In this document: positions 8,350 through 17,824 of the stretch, one piece after another | How positions within the stretch are numbered: the stretch's first letter is position 1 | Layout of the letters: every line of letters starts with the position of its first letter | Source of the DNA: an uncultured bacterium | Lineage (GTDB): Bacteria; Cyanobacteriota; Vampirovibrionia; Gastranaerophilales; Gastranaerophilaceae | Length of the DNA: 64,000 bases | Reading direction: 5' to 3' | Assembly: GCA_902797985.1 (NCBI GenBank) | Contig: CADBUZ010000001.1 | Location: 59,399 to 123,398, forward strand | The notes under the pieces: generated by a model | The model's database searches: none | What the model was told of the DNA's origin: nothing | Seen by the model: the letters and a program-made list of their open reading frames with translations, nothing else | Translations under genes and position numbers: made by a program

Positions 8350-9117
8350 TTATTTTAAAGCTTTTTTAGCTTGTTTCCAAAGCTTATCATATTCTTCAAA
8401 AGAATAATCTTCTAAAGGTTTATATGCAAGTTCTTCCATTTTTCTAAAACGTTTCATAAATTTTCTATTAGCCATTAAAAGCGCTTGCTCAGCGTCTATT
8501 TTATACCAACGTGCTAAATTAACCGTAGCGAAAAAAATATCGCCCATCTCATCTTCCATAGAAAATCTGTCACCGCTTTTTACCGCCTCAAAAAATTCAT
8601 CATATTCAGATTTTATACAATCAAGAAGAGTATCAACCTTATCCCACTCAAAACCAACTTTAACTGCACGTTTACTTATTTTTTGGCATGCCATAAGTGC
8701 GGGCAGATTAGATGGAATACCGTCCATTTGAGACTTTCTATCGGTTTTTTCTTCTTTTTTTAATATTTCCCAATTATCAACAACATCTTGAGGTGTTTCA
8801 ACATGAACGTTACCAAAAACATGAGGATGTCTATGTATCAACTTGTCTTTCAACTCCTTAGCAACAGCTTCTATATCGTAATCACCTTCTTCACTTGCAA
8901 TTTGAGAATGTAAAAGTACCTGTAGCAAAACATCCCCCAATTCTTCTCGCAAATGAGCAGGATTACCTTCTCTTATGGCTTCTACAGCTTCATACGCTTC
9001 TTCAAGCATGTTCGGAGTCAATGTTTCATGTGTTTGAGCCCTATCCCAAACACATCCATTCTCACTTCTTAATGTTTCAATTACCCCAATTAATTCTTCT
9101 AAATTCTTGTATTTCAT
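8350..9117 (-). CDS. mazG: nucleoside triphosphate pyrophosphohydrolase MazG
   Basis: 255 residues. Hydrolyses NTPs, including damaged or non-canonical ones, to NMP and pyrophosphate. Two MazG domains are present. The first (about 15-110) has the CVWDRAQTHETL start and metal-binding acidic residues in E39-E40-x-x-E43 and E58-E59-x-x-D62. The second (about 145-235) has EYDEFFEAV and EDEMGDIFFATVNLARW. The stop lies one base from the convergent 7695 gene. Length and layout match E. coli MazG. Confidence 0.93.
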   Translation of the reverse strand: MKYKNLEELIGVIETLRSENGCVWDRAQTHETLTPNMLEEAYEAVEAIREGNPAHLREELGDVLLQVLLHSQIASEEGDYDIEAVAKELKDKLIHRHPHVFGNVHVETPQDVVDNWEILKKEEKTDRKSQMDGIPSNLPALMACQKISKRAVKVGFEWDKVDTLLDCIKSEYDEFFEAVKSGDRFSMEDEMGDIFFATVNLARWYKIDAEQALLMANRKFMKRFRKMEELAYKPLEDYSFEEYDKLWKQAKKALK

Positions 9118-9299
9118 AGGAAAATTATATCATAAATCCAATCTTTAAAAATTTTTTCAAATTAATATTTCTTTAAAAACACTTTACTTTTATTTATATT
9201 AAATGTAAATTTTTGTAAAAATATATAAGTAATTTTGGCAAATATTGTGAATTTTCTACGTTGGTATATGTGTAGAAGTGAATTTTAGGAGTGTGCAAA

Positions 9300-10058
9300 A
9301 TGGAAGTTCAAAACCAACCACAAGTCTATGTTTCTAGTTTAACGGATAAACATCCTGTTCGAGCAAAAAAAGATGTGGATAAACTTAAGCAATTTAGGGA
9401 ACCCGAACGAGATGTGGTTGATATAGAAGATGCAGAATTCGAAGAAGCATTCGATAAAGATTCTGTTGAACGAGATAGAGATAAAAAGCTTGAAGAAATA
9501 AAAAAACAACAACAAGCTTTAGAAGATGCTGCCGCTCAAATAGAAGAAACCGGCGTTATCGGTTCAAATAAAGCAGGAAAAGGATTAAGATTTATTTCAA
9601 CAGTATTAGGACTTGCTGCAACGTTCGTAGTTGCTAAAGGTTCTTCTAAAATTGCTATCGAAACATTAAAATCAGTAGCCAAATCCGGCTCAATAAAAAA
9701 AGGCGTTGAAGCTATTGCCGGAATGAAAGAACCTGTTCAAAAAGTATTCACAGAAGCAAGAAAAGTTGTCGGCGGTTTAATGGAAAATCCAAAAATTAAA
9801 GATGCTGTTACAAAACTTGCTGATTCAAAAATTGGAAAAACGGTAAAAACTGTTTTAGAAAATAAAAATGTAGAAAAAGTATTAGAACCACTAAAAAATA
9901 CAATAGCTTCTGTTAAAGATATAAAAATAAACGGAAAGACTATTCAATCAGCTACAGAAAATACAATGGCAACAATTACAACAGGTTCAGTTCTTGTTGA
10001 TAACTTAACAGGAAGAAATAACAACAAATCAAATGTTGAATTAGCAACAGGTGTGTAA
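9300..10058 (+). CDS. conserved hypothetical protein with hydrophobic/amphipathic helices
   Basis: 252 residues from the ATG at 9300, eight bases after an AGGAG site. A GTG at 9291 overlaps that site and is rejected. The N-terminal third is highly charged and acidic (VVDIEDAEFEEAFDKD) and runs into a coiled coil (residues 60-90). A hydrophobic Gly/Ala stretch at about 100-125 (FISTVLGLAATFVVAKG) may be a membrane helix. The rest is Lys-rich amphipathic helix with repeated K-x-x-E/V spacing. No known domain. It is followed 12 bases later by another unknown gene, probably in one operon. Confidence 0.75.
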   Translation: MEVQNQPQVYVSSLTDKHPVRAKKDVDKLKQFREPERDVVDIEDAEFEEAFDKDSVERDRDKKLEEIKKQQQALEDAAAQIEETGVIGSNKAGKGLRFISTVLGLAATFVVAKGSSKIAIETLKSVAKSGSIKKGVEAIAGMKEPVQKVFTEARKVVGGLMENPKIKDAVTKLADSKIGKTVKTVLENKNVEKVLEPLKNTIASVKDIKINGKTIQSATENTMATITTGSVLVDNLTGRNNNKSNVELATGV

Positions 10059-10070
10059 AGGAGTTTCCAA

Positions 10071-10466
10071 ATGGAATTATCAATTAGACCATCAGCAACA
10101 GCCCCAATAAGTTATACAGGCGATAACGAAAAAATAGGTCAAAGAGTAAAAGACAGATCAACAGAGCTCACAATGGGCGGTGGTGCAGGGGTTGCAGCCT
10201 TCGGAACATTAAATCAATCATCTAAAATAGGAAACAATCTTATAAAAGCTGTTAAAACATCAAAAGCTATTAAAGCAGAAAAACAAGCTCAACTCTTGAA
10301 GCTTTTAACAAAATCCGGCAAACTCGCAAAATTTGCAACTAATCCAATAGTTGTAAAAGTTGCAGGAGGACTTGCAGGATTGTCTGCAGCAACTACTTTA
10401 GTAGGTTCTGTAGCAAAAATTGCTGATACATACGGATACTTATCAGCACAAAATCCACAAGCTTAA
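10071..10466 (+). CDS. small hypothetical protein with Gly/Ala hydrophobic helices
   Basis: 131 residues. The start follows a GGAG site and lies 12 bases after the previous stop. The N-terminus carries the short motif PISYTG (residues 12-17), similar to SFTG and NFTG motifs in two other proteins of this window. Two hydrophobic Gly/Ala-rich segments (about 37-50 and 95-118) could enter a membrane or form a glycine-zipper-like hairpin. The centre is Lys-rich. It probably works with the upstream protein, which has similar composition. Function unknown. Confidence 0.72.
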   Translation: MELSIRPSATAPISYTGDNEKIGQRVKDRSTELTMGGGAGVAAFGTLNQSSKIGNNLIKAVKTSKAIKAEKQAQLLKLLTKSGKLAKFATNPIVVKVAGGLAGLSAATTLVGSVAKIADTYGYLSAQNPQA

Positions 10467-10482
10467 TAATAAAAAGTTTTAT

Positions 10483-10513
10483 AAAAAAATCTGACCAATT
10501 GGTCAGATTTTTT
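10483..10513. terminator. bidirectional terminator
   Basis: An A-run, CTGACC, an AATT loop, GGTCAG and a T-run form a symmetric stem between the convergent genes ending at 10466 and 10534. It can serve both strands. Confidence 0.9.
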
Positions 10514-10533
10514 GTTTTATATTATATACATTA

Positions 10534-11145
10534 TTAACTCTTTGTTGTTTGGATAAACAAACTAATCAAATCATTAAGTGCTGCATATTGTTTTTGATAA
10601 TTTTGGGTTTGTTTCTCAAGATTAGAAATCTTTCTCTTATACTCTTGAATAGTCATTTGGCATTCTTTAGAAGACTCTTTTAAATTATTTTGCACTTCTT
10701 GAGCTTCAGTAAGAACACTTTTCATAGAGATACCAAGAGCTTCCATTGTTTGTCTGATTATTTGAGCACCGGTATGTCTGGTAACACCGCTAGGAAGTTG
10801 TGAAATAAGCTTCTTTAATATAACTATATTACCCGGCATATCAGCTGTTTCAGAAGGTTTTTCTTCTCTTTTAATAAAATCATTAAAAGTTTCACTTTCT
10901 TCTGATGTTTCTTCAAAACCGTCGCTAAACAAATCATTAAAACCTGTCGTTTCAGAAGGTTCCTCGTTTTCTTCTTTTGGTAATAATCCATTATTAGTTA
11001 TTGCATCAATAGAAGAAACATCTATTCCTAAGTTATCAGGTTCGACCACAGGAGCTGCTTGACCTGTTACACCAGCTTCCAATTCTGATTGTTTTTTCAA
11101 TGCTTCAACTATCTTTTTTCCTACACCGTCATTTAGATTACTCAA
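10534..11145 (-). CDS. hypothetical acidic protein with C-terminal coiled coil
   Basis: 203 residues, TTG start at 11145 with GAGGA upstream; no ATG fits. The first 95 residues are acidic and low-complexity (many E, S, T, P), probably disordered. A folded part at about 100-145 (ILKKLISQLPSGVTRHTGAQIIRQTMEALG) is followed by a coiled coil to the end, with a QxxYxxQY pattern. No signal peptide. The overall plan resembles bacterial scaffold or adaptor proteins, but nothing identifies it. It is transcribed away from metK. Confidence 0.75.
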   Translation of the reverse strand: MSNLNDGVGKKIVEALKKQSELEAGVTGQAAPVVEPDNLGIDVSSIDAITNNGLLPKEENEEPSETTGFNDLFSDGFEETSEESETFNDFIKREEKPSETADMPGNIVILKKLISQLPSGVTRHTGAQIIRQTMEALGISMKSVLTEAQEVQNNLKESSKECQMTIQEYKRKISNLEKQTQNYQKQYAALNDLISLFIQTTKS

Positions 11146-11243
11146 TTTTTCATCCTCATTTTGTTAACATACTGTTATGATTATAATAAAAAATTATTTT
11201 TTTAGCAATAAGTTAAGTTTTTTAATAATAAATGTATATTTCT

Positions 11244-11271
11244 TTGCTTTATAAAGTGTTAGTTGTACAAT
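11244..11271 (+). promoter_or_regulatory. metK promoter
   Basis: TTGCTT (11244-11249) and TACAAT (11266-11271) are separated by 16 bases. Transcription should begin near 11278, giving a leader of about 70 bases. Confidence 0.6.
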
Positions 11272-11277
11272 ATTAGA

Positions 11278-11349
11278 AGTAGATAAACGGAGGTAGACCG
11301 GGTCGGAATTAAAAACCTTACCGGTCAAATATAAATTAAGGAGAAAAAG
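11278..11349 (+). promoter_or_regulatory. metK leader with possible pseudoknot and Shine-Dalgarno sequestration
   Basis: GACCGG (11296-11301) pairs perfectly with CCGGTC (11321-11326). AGGT (11291-11294) can pair with ACCT (11315-11318) in crossed order, giving an H-type pseudoknot. The same CCTTA (11316-11320) is complementary to TAAGG (11338-11342) of the Shine-Dalgarno site. The two pairings exclude each other, which is what a translational switch needs. Position in front of the SAM synthetase gene suggests a SAM or methionine ligand. I do not recognise a known SAM riboswitch consensus. Confidence 0.45.
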
Positions 11350-12621
11350 ATGAAATCAAGAAAATTTTTATTTACTTCTGAATCAGTAACAGAAGGTCAC
11401 CCTGATAAAGTTTGTGACCAAATTTCTGATGCTATATTAGATGAATTTTTGACAAAAGACACTCAATCACGTGTTGCAGCTGAAACAACAGTTACAACAG
11501 GGATGGTTCTTGTATCGGGGGAAATATCCTCTGATTGCTATGTAGATATTCCACAAGTTGTTAGAAATACAATTAAAAATATCGGATATGTAGGAGAATG
11601 CAGTGGGGGATTTGATTGCAACACATGTGCTGTTTTAACAAGTATTGATGAACAATCAACAGATATTGCAGGCGGTGTTAACAAAGCCTTAGAAACTCGT
11701 TCTGAAAATGCTGACGTATCTGCAAAAGAAACGGAAGAATTAGGCGCCGGCGACCAAGGAATTATGTTTGGTTACGCTTGTAACGAAACACCTGAATTAA
11801 TGCCATTGCCTATAAGCTTAGCACATAAACTTTCATACAGATTAGCACAAGTTAGAAAAGAAGGTATTTTAAACTATTTAAGACCTGACGGAAAATCTCA
11901 GGTTACTGTTGAATATGTTGATGGAGTTCCATCAAAAATTCATACAGTTCTTCTTTCTACTCAACATAATCCGGAAATTGATGGAATTAAGAACAATTCA
12001 GAAATACAAGCTATTATCTATAGAGATTTAAAAAAATATGTAATAGATTATGTATTTGAAACAGAAACAATAAAACCTGATGCAGATACTAAAATATTAA
12101 TAAATCCATCAGGACGTTTTGTAATAGGCGGTCCTCAAGGTGATGCCGGTTTAACAGGACGTAAGATTATTGTTGATACATACGGCGGCTATTCAAGACA
12201 TGGCGGGGGAGCATTTAGCGGAAAGGATCCGACGAAGGTTGACCGTTCTGCTGCATACGCTGCAAGATATGTTGCTAAAAACATTGTTGCGGCAGGACTT
12301 GCGGATAAATGTGAAATAGAATTAGCTTATGCTATCGGGGTAGCTGAACCTATTTCTATCTTTGTTGACACATTCGGCACAGGAAAAATTTCTGATGACG
12401 AAATTAGCGAAATTGTTCAACAAAACTTTGAACTAAGTCCTATGGCTATTATCAGACAGTTTGATTTAAGAAACCTTCCTGCTAAAAACGGTGGAAAGTT
12501 CTATCAAAAATTAGCATCATACGGACATATGGGCAGAACTGATATTGTCGTTCCTTGGGAAGCTACTGATAAAGCTGAACTTTTAAAAAAAAATATTAGT
12601 TCAATAGCAACGTGCGTTTAA
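11350..12621 (+). CDS. metK: S-adenosylmethionine synthetase
   Basis: 423 residues. Makes SAM from methionine and ATP in the cytoplasm. Signatures include [18 protein letters not shown] near the N-terminus, [12 protein letters not shown] in the middle and [19 protein letters not shown] in the C-terminal third, all metal- or ATP-binding blocks. It is about 40 residues longer than the E. coli enzyme. Part of the extra length lies before the GAGDQG block, in a Cys-containing segment ([16 protein letters not shown]). TAAGGAG precedes the start. The structured leader suggests feedback control of translation. Strong terminator at 12641-12669. Confidence 0.97.
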   Translation: MKSRKFLFTSESVTEGHPDKVCDQISDAILDEFLTKDTQSRVAAETTVTTGMVLVSGEISSDCYVDIPQVVRNTIKNIGYVGECSGGFDCNTCAVLTSIDEQSTDIAGGVNKALETRSENADVSAKETEELGAGDQGIMFGYACNETPELMPLPISLAHKLSYRLAQVRKEGILNYLRPDGKSQVTVEYVDGVPSKIHTVLLSTQHNPEIDGIKNNSEIQAIIYRDLKKYVIDYVFETETIKPDADTKILINPSGRFVIGGPQGDAGLTGRKIIVDTYGGYSRHGGGAFSGKDPTKVDRSAAYAARYVAKNIVAAGLADKCEIELAYAIGVAEPISIFVDTFGTGKISDDEISEIVQQNFELSPMAIIRQFDLRNLPAKNGGKFYQKLASYGHMGRTDIVVPWEATDKAELLKKNISSIATCV

Positions 12622-12640
12622 TCGCTTATTAAACATATAA

Positions 12641-12669
12641 AAAAGGTAAGTGAAATCACTTACCTTTTT
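12641..12669. terminator. bidirectional terminator after metK
   Basis: AAAAGGTAAGTG, an AAAT loop and CACTTACCTTTT form a 12-base perfect stem with a T-run, between convergent metK and the SIMPL gene. Confidence 0.92.
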
Positions 12670-12687
12670 CTTATTGAAAATCCTTTA

Positions 12688-13425
12688 TTATTTTATTTTA
12701 AACACAACATTTGCAACGGCTGTCACCTTCTTTTCAATAGAAGAGGTGTTATAAATTCCCCCATCAGATACATCTGTAGAGTCAGATGCAGTTATTTGAA
12801 AAACACCCATTTTTACAGATTGAATTTTACCCGTTCTATTATGAGTAGCCTTTAACATAGCTTTAGCTCTTTGCTTTGCATCAGTTGTTGCTTCATGCAA
12901 CAATTCAACTTTTAGATTTGAAATTTTTGAATAATAATATTCAGGTTCTTGTTGATTTATTTCTATTCCTCTGTTTGTTAAACTACCTAAAGCAATAGAA
13001 AGTTCTTTTATATTATCAACATTACTTGATTTGACCGTTATTGGCTGATATAAGTTATAATAATCAAATTCATTTGATGAATTTCCATTTGGCAAAGTCT
13101 TGTATGTATTATATCCATTTGGAGTTTTTATTTCTATATCTTTATCAGTAAATCCTTTTGTTTTTAAAAAATTCACAACAATCGGTATTTGTTTTTGAAT
13201 TTCAGAATAAGCCAATTTTCTCGATTTTTGTCTTGTTGTTATATCAAATGTAAGAGAGCCTTTATCTGATTTAACAATTCTTGATGCAGAACCTGTAACA
13301 GTAATTCCGTCATTTGGCAATGCTGACGTTACAATATTTGTTGCAACAATCAAACCCAACATTAAAACAATCCCTAAAAATATAAGTTGAAATTTTTCAA
13401 GATAATTTAAAACTTTTTCTAACAT
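12688..13425 (-). CDS. SIMPL (DUF541) domain protein, membrane-anchored
   Basis: 245 residues. One membrane segment near residues 13-33 anchors an extracytoplasmic SIMPL domain. Family landmarks are ITVTGSASRIVKSDKGSLTF at the domain start, the FTDKDIEIKTP and YNLYQPITVKSS strands, and the HEATTDAKQRAKAML helix. Homologues include E. coli YggE, linked to oxidative stress resistance, and BP26; the molecular role is unknown. It stands alone and is divergent from the Cys-cluster gene. Confidence 0.88.
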   Translation of the reverse strand: MLEKVLNYLEKFQLIFLGIVLMLGLIVATNIVTSALPNDGITVTGSASRIVKSDKGSLTFDITTRQKSRKLAYSEIQKQIPIVVNFLKTKGFTDKDIEIKTPNGYNTYKTLPNGNSSNEFDYYNLYQPITVKSSNVDNIKELSIALGSLTNRGIEINQQEPEYYYSKISNLKVELLHEATTDAKQRAKAMLKATHNRTGKIQSVKMGVFQITASDSTDVSDGGIYNTSSIEKKVTAVANVVFKIK

Positions 13426-13527
13426 GCTATTCTCCCAATTAATGTAATGACAAATTTATTATACTCTTAATATGTAAAAATCAAACCTTTTTTTTAATAA
13501 TATGATAATATAATTTTAGGAGAAAAC

Positions 13528-14145
13528 ATGCTTACAAATTATTTAAAATTTTTAGACTACTTAATGGGAAATTTAAACAAATATTTTACCCTTCAAGCAC
13601 CATATATTAAATGTGCAAAAGGTTGCGCAAAATGTTGTTCTAACGGAGATTATCCTTTTTCCGAAATGGAAATCAAATTATTACAAATTGGTTTTGACAA
13701 ACTTGATGAAGATACAAAAAACATTATTTTAAAAAAAATAGATAGTATAAAAAAAGAAAAAACCAATTTTAAAGGAGAAGGTTCTTTTACATACGCTTGC
13801 CCTTTCTTGATAAATAATATATGTTCTGTATATGACTACAGAGGAATAATTTGCAGAACATTTGGGCTTATTTACATAAAAGAAGGTTCTGATAAAATGC
13901 AAATTCCTTTTTGCGCATATGATGGATTAAATTATTCAAATGTCCTTGATAAAGAAAAAGGAATTTTATCAGAAGAAAAGATGAAAGCTTTAGGATTAAC
14001 AGAAGAGCCAAAAGCTTACAATATACATTATAACTTTGTAACAAGCAAAAGAGTCGGAGAAGCTTTTAACTTTGATTACGGGCGAAGAGGTTCTTTAATA
14101 GATTTATTATCTGATAATCCGAAATTTAGTTTAAAAGATAAATAA
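13528..14145 (+). CDS. YkgJ-family cysteine cluster protein
   Basis: 205 residues. The family is thought to bind zinc or an Fe-S cluster through a CxxxCxxC plus C-x(n)-C pattern. Here C29, C33, C36 and C37 (KCAKGCAKCCSNG) are followed by C91, C99 and C109 (ACPFLINNICSVYDYRGIICR), the last preceding the conserved RTFG. AGGAGA lies eight bases before the ATG. The stop abuts that of the convergent M16 peptidase with no base between. Function unknown. Confidence 0.87.
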   Translation: MLTNYLKFLDYLMGNLNKYFTLQAPYIKCAKGCAKCCSNGDYPFSEMEIKLLQIGFDKLDEDTKNIILKKIDSIKKEKTNFKGEGSFTYACPFLINNICSVYDYRGIICRTFGLIYIKEGSDKMQIPFCAYDGLNYSNVLDKEKGILSEEKMKALGLTEEPKAYNIHYNFVTSKRVGEAFNFDYGRRGSLIDLLSDNPKFSLKDK

Positions 14146-16992
14146 TTATTTTGTAAGCTCTTCAAAGAATGTTCTATTTGCATCTAATGTTGCTTGAGAT
14201 GCCTTTACAGAATACAATGGCTTATTCTCAAAAATTTCTTTTGCCATTTTTTGAATATCTTCTTTTGTAATAGTATCTATCAACTCATACATTTTATTAG
14301 TTTCATCCATACCATTAACCGAACGCATTCCATCAGATAAAGTCGTTACGGTATCGATTTGAGTATCTGTTGATGTTAATAGATTTCTTTTAAAATTAAC
14401 TTTTGCTGCTTCAAGTTCTTTGTCAGAAAATTCACCATTCACAACTTTATTAATTTGTCGTGTAAAACCATTTATAGATTTTTGAACATTATCATAACTC
14501 TTTAAATCATCACTATCAGTCGTTGTCAAAATTCTGCATGTTAAAACACCTGAAGAAGTATTTGAAAAACTAACATCAGAATATACACTATATGCCAACT
14601 TTTCTTTTTCTCTCAAATTGTTAAACAAACCTGTTTCATCACCACTTGACAAAATACCGTTCATTAGCTTTGATACGACAATATTCTTAGGCGTTTGATT
14701 TGCTTTAAACTTATAAGCTTGAACAACATCAGCCTGTGCTGTGTTTGCGACATCAGTTATAACCTTACTGTTTTCAACAGGAACAAAATCATTAAACACT
14801 CTAGGAGTATTTTCTTTAAAATTTGGTAAAGTATTTAATTCATTTTGAAGAACTGTTTTTATTTGAGGATATTTTTTAACAGGAGCACTTACCGATATAG
14901 TAAAAGCACCATTGTCCAACAAATATTTATGCAAACCACGAATATCTTCAAGTTTTATATTATCAATATTATTCAAAATATCTTGTTTTGAATATCCTTT
15001 AGGAGAATCTTTGAATAGTTCTTTTTTTAGATTTTCATATGCACTTGGCTGCTTTGTAGAAAGATCTGTTTTAATATCTTTCTTTGCCTTTTCAAAATCA
15101 GCTTCGGTAAAATCAGGATTTAATAAAGATTTTTTCATTATAGCAAGAGAAGCAGATAAATTTTTGGCAGGAAATTCTGCTTCGTAATACATATTACTGT
15201 TTGACGCACCCGAATATGCCTCAATATTATTTTTATCAACAAAATCAACTATACTATCAGAACCCTTAACGAGCATTTCTTCAAGAACTTCCATTACACC
15301 CGGTTTTGTATTTGCAGGTTGGACACTAGACACATACGCAGAAAATGCTGCTATATCATTATTAGAATCTTTTATAACAACTGAACAATTATTTGCCAAT
15401 TTAAATTGTTCTAACTCTTCAGTTTTTATAGGCTTCTTCACTTTAGATTGTTGTTGAACACTTCCTGTAAAACTTATGCTTTGTGCTTTTGCATGATTTT
15501 CATTAAGCTTGTTTATATCAGTTTTTTCCGGATGAACAATTGCAATAGAAGCTTTAGAAGTATCATAATACTTGTGAACAGCATTTACTAAATCTTCCGG
15601 AGTCATTTTATCAATTATATCTATTGCATCCGTACAGATATCAATACCCCCATTGAGGGCATTTTGCCCAATCATATAATTAAGCCCGTCTGTATCTTCT
15701 ATTTTTTGCTCATACTTCATTTTCAAACCTGTTTTTATTGTCTCCATTTCTTCTTTTGTAGGAGCCTTAAAATTAGAAAGAGTATTAAAAACAGATTTTA
15801 AAGTTATCTCTGAATTATCTTCAGTCGTATTAAAAGACAAGGTTAAAAGAGTACCGTCCGCAGGCTGCGTTCTCATTTTATCTTTCATAGCGGATACTTC
15901 AACATGATATGGTCTTAAGGCTTTATTTGATTTTGAATTTTTTCTGTTAAACAAGAAATAGTTCAAAGCTTCAATTTCTAAATTTCCCTTTGCATCATTA
16001 TTTGCCGGCCCGTCAAAACATATTGCCCCTGAAGTAGAAATTGCTTTTGGAGATAATATATCTTTTCTCACAGCCTTTTGTGTAGGATTAAAGTTTTCTA
16101 TTCTTCTATCAGGATTTTGAGGATTTTCACCTTTAAAGTTTTTAGCAATAATTTCAATAGCTTCATCAGGATTAACATCACCTGTTACAACAGTTGCCAT
16201 ATTTGAAGGATAGTAATTATTTTTATAGTACTCCATAACTTTTTTACTATCTACATTTAGTATATTGTCAACCGTTCCTGCCACGACATCATCAGATGTT
16301 GTTTGAATATTATACAAATTTTTAATTGCTGCATTTACTGCTATAGAATCAGGCATGTCGCTGTACATATTAATTTCAGAAGTAACAGGACCATGCTCTT
16401 TTTCTGTCATTTCATCAGACATTTCCAGATTATTCATCATTGACGATTGCATTTTTACAATTGTTTCAAAATCATCTTTGTTGAATTGAGGAATAGAAAT
16501 AGTATAATTAGTTTCAGCAAAATTAGTAGAAGCGTTAGTTGCCCCGCCCATATTACCAACTTTACGGAACACATCACCAATTCCAAGTTTTAAATATCCG
16601 TTTGTTCCTTTTGTCCCATTAAATGCCATATGCTCACAGAAATGACTTATACCTCTTTCATCATCTTTCTCATTCATTGAACCTGTGTTTACATATGTAT
16701 TCAAAACAGTCATAGCACTTTCTTTTGGTGCTATATAAACTTTTTGTCCGTTATTCAACTTATAACAATGAATTTCTTGACCGTTATATAATTTTTCAAC
16801 GCCTAATTTTGTATATCCCATAGGAAGAGATACATTGTAATCAGGTGTTACTTTCGGAATATCCACAACCTCTGTTTTTTCGGAATTTCCCATAGCAGAG
16901 CCGCTAACAGAAACTTTATTTTCTGCTATTTCTGTATTGGCAATATTATGCCTAAAATTATCCAAATATGGTTTATTGTTATAGCTATACAT
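14146..16992 (-). CDS. double-domain M16 (insulinase/pitrilysin) metallopeptidase
   Basis: 948 residues, holding two M16 pairs. The active N-terminal half has the inverted zinc motif HxxEH (H117-F-C-E120-H121) in GISHFCEHMAFNG, with a later Glu near residue 199 in the EKEHGPVTSEI block as third ligand. The second half (about 530-948) lacks HxxEH, as in typical catalytic/non-catalytic pairs. The linker between halves contains ISFTG, a motif found near the N-terminus of two other proteins here. There is no signal peptide; the first 55 residues look disordered. It could be cytoplasmic or exported by a non-Sec route. Substrate unknown. Confidence 0.9.
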   Translation of the reverse strand: MYSYNNKPYLDNFRHNIANTEIAENKVSVSGSAMGNSEKTEVVDIPKVTPDYNVSLPMGYTKLGVEKLYNGQEIHCYKLNNGQKVYIAPKESAMTVLNTYVNTGSMNEKDDERGISHFCEHMAFNGTKGTNGYLKLGIGDVFRKVGNMGGATNASTNFAETNYTISIPQFNKDDFETIVKMQSSMMNNLEMSDEMTEKEHGPVTSEINMYSDMPDSIAVNAAIKNLYNIQTTSDDVVAGTVDNILNVDSKKVMEYYKNNYYPSNMATVVTGDVNPDEAIEIIAKNFKGENPQNPDRRIENFNPTQKAVRKDILSPKAISTSGAICFDGPANNDAKGNLEIEALNYFLFNRKNSKSNKALRPYHVEVSAMKDKMRTQPADGTLLTLSFNTTEDNSEITLKSVFNTLSNFKAPTKEEMETIKTGLKMKYEQKIEDTDGLNYMIGQNALNGGIDICTDAIDIIDKMTPEDLVNAVHKYYDTSKASIAIVHPEKTDINKLNENHAKAQSISFTGSVQQQSKVKKPIKTEELEQFKLANNCSVVIKDSNNDIAAFSAYVSSVQPANTKPGVMEVLEEMLVKGSDSIVDFVDKNNIEAYSGASNSNMYYEAEFPAKNLSASLAIMKKSLLNPDFTEADFEKAKKDIKTDLSTKQPSAYENLKKELFKDSPKGYSKQDILNNIDNIKLEDIRGLHKYLLDNGAFTISVSAPVKKYPQIKTVLQNELNTLPNFKENTPRVFNDFVPVENSKVITDVANTAQADVVQAYKFKANQTPKNIVVSKLMNGILSSGDETGLFNNLREKEKLAYSVYSDVSFSNTSSGVLTCRILTTTDSDDLKSYDNVQKSINGFTRQINKVVNGEFSDKELEAAKVNFKRNLLTSTDTQIDTVTTLSDGMRSVNGMDETNKMYELIDTITKEDIQKMAKEIFENKPLYSVKASQATLDANRTFFEELTK

Positions 16993-17083
16993 AAAAAATC
17001 TTCACTTCAGTGTATATTTATATAAAACCATTAAAACATTTTTTTTGCTATTTACAAGCAAATTGTTACAAAGATTATGGATT

Positions 17084-17722
17084 TTATAAAATATTTCTTG
17101 TATGACAATCTGTTCCGCCTGTTTTAATAAGATTATATTTATCAGCTATCTCTCTTACCTTTTCTTCAGTATGGAATTTAAATATTTTTCTGTGTCGTTT
17201 ATAAGGGTAAAAAACTTCAATTCCGTCTAATCCGTAGGATATTAACTTTTGAACGAACTTGTCCAAATCAATCGCCCAACAACAGGCAGGATGAGCCAAA
17301 ACAGCAATGCCACCTGATTGATGAATTGCCTCTATAAGTTTTTTTACATTTCTTCTTGAAAAAATTCTTACTATATCCATTTCTGTTTCTTGCTTTGATT
17401 TTGCCATAAATCTCGTAAGAATAGGGTTTTCCACATCAATTCCATAAGCCAAAAGATGCATAAACACATACCCGCACCAACAGTCAAATTCAACACCTGT
17501 CATTAGAATATTATCTCTAAACATTTTATGACCTTCAACTGTATTATGGTCACATATTGCAATTTTTCTAAAACCTAAATCATGAGCCTGATTTATTATA
17601 TCTGCAAATTCTGCCGCTCCATCAGAATATTTTGAGTGAATATGCAAATTCACAAAATCAAAATATTCATTTTCATTAAAACTGTTTATTAAATCTTTTA
17701 TTTCTTGATTATCTTTTTCCAT
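17084..17722 (-). CDS. PHP-domain phosphoesterase
   Basis: 212 residues. Metal-dependent phosphoesterases of this family include RNase AM/YciV and DNA polymerase PHP domains. Metal ligands are visible: H27-x-H29 with D34 (LHIHSKYSDG), D58-H59 (ICDHNTVEG), the late VLAHPAC and the terminal GGTDCH. The protein ends shortly after that motif, so it is a minimal single PHP domain. Unusual Cys pairs (DCWCGYVF, HPACCW) lie near the active site. No operon partner. Substrate may be a 5'-nucleotide end or histidinol phosphate-like compound. Confidence 0.85.
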   Translation of the reverse strand: MEKDNQEIKDLINSFNENEYFDFVNLHIHSKYSDGAAEFADIINQAHDLGFRKIAICDHNTVEGHKMFRDNILMTGVEFDCWCGYVFMHLLAYGIDVENPILTRFMAKSKQETEMDIVRIFSRRNVKKLIEAIHQSGGIAVLAHPACCWAIDLDKFVQKLISYGLDGIEVFYPYKRHRKIFKFHTEEKVREIADKYNLIKTGGTDCHTRNIL

Positions 17723-17824
17723 AGTATATTATTTACAATTAGTTATTATAGTAATAAAATTATACAATAAAGGGGTAAATAAAGAAATAATTATAGTAAT
17801 ATAAATTTACCATTAAAAGAAGTT

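Noticed and set aside
11146..11277. Canonical SAM-I riboswitch before metK
   Set aside because: No S-box core blocks are seen; only the short pseudoknot leader remains.
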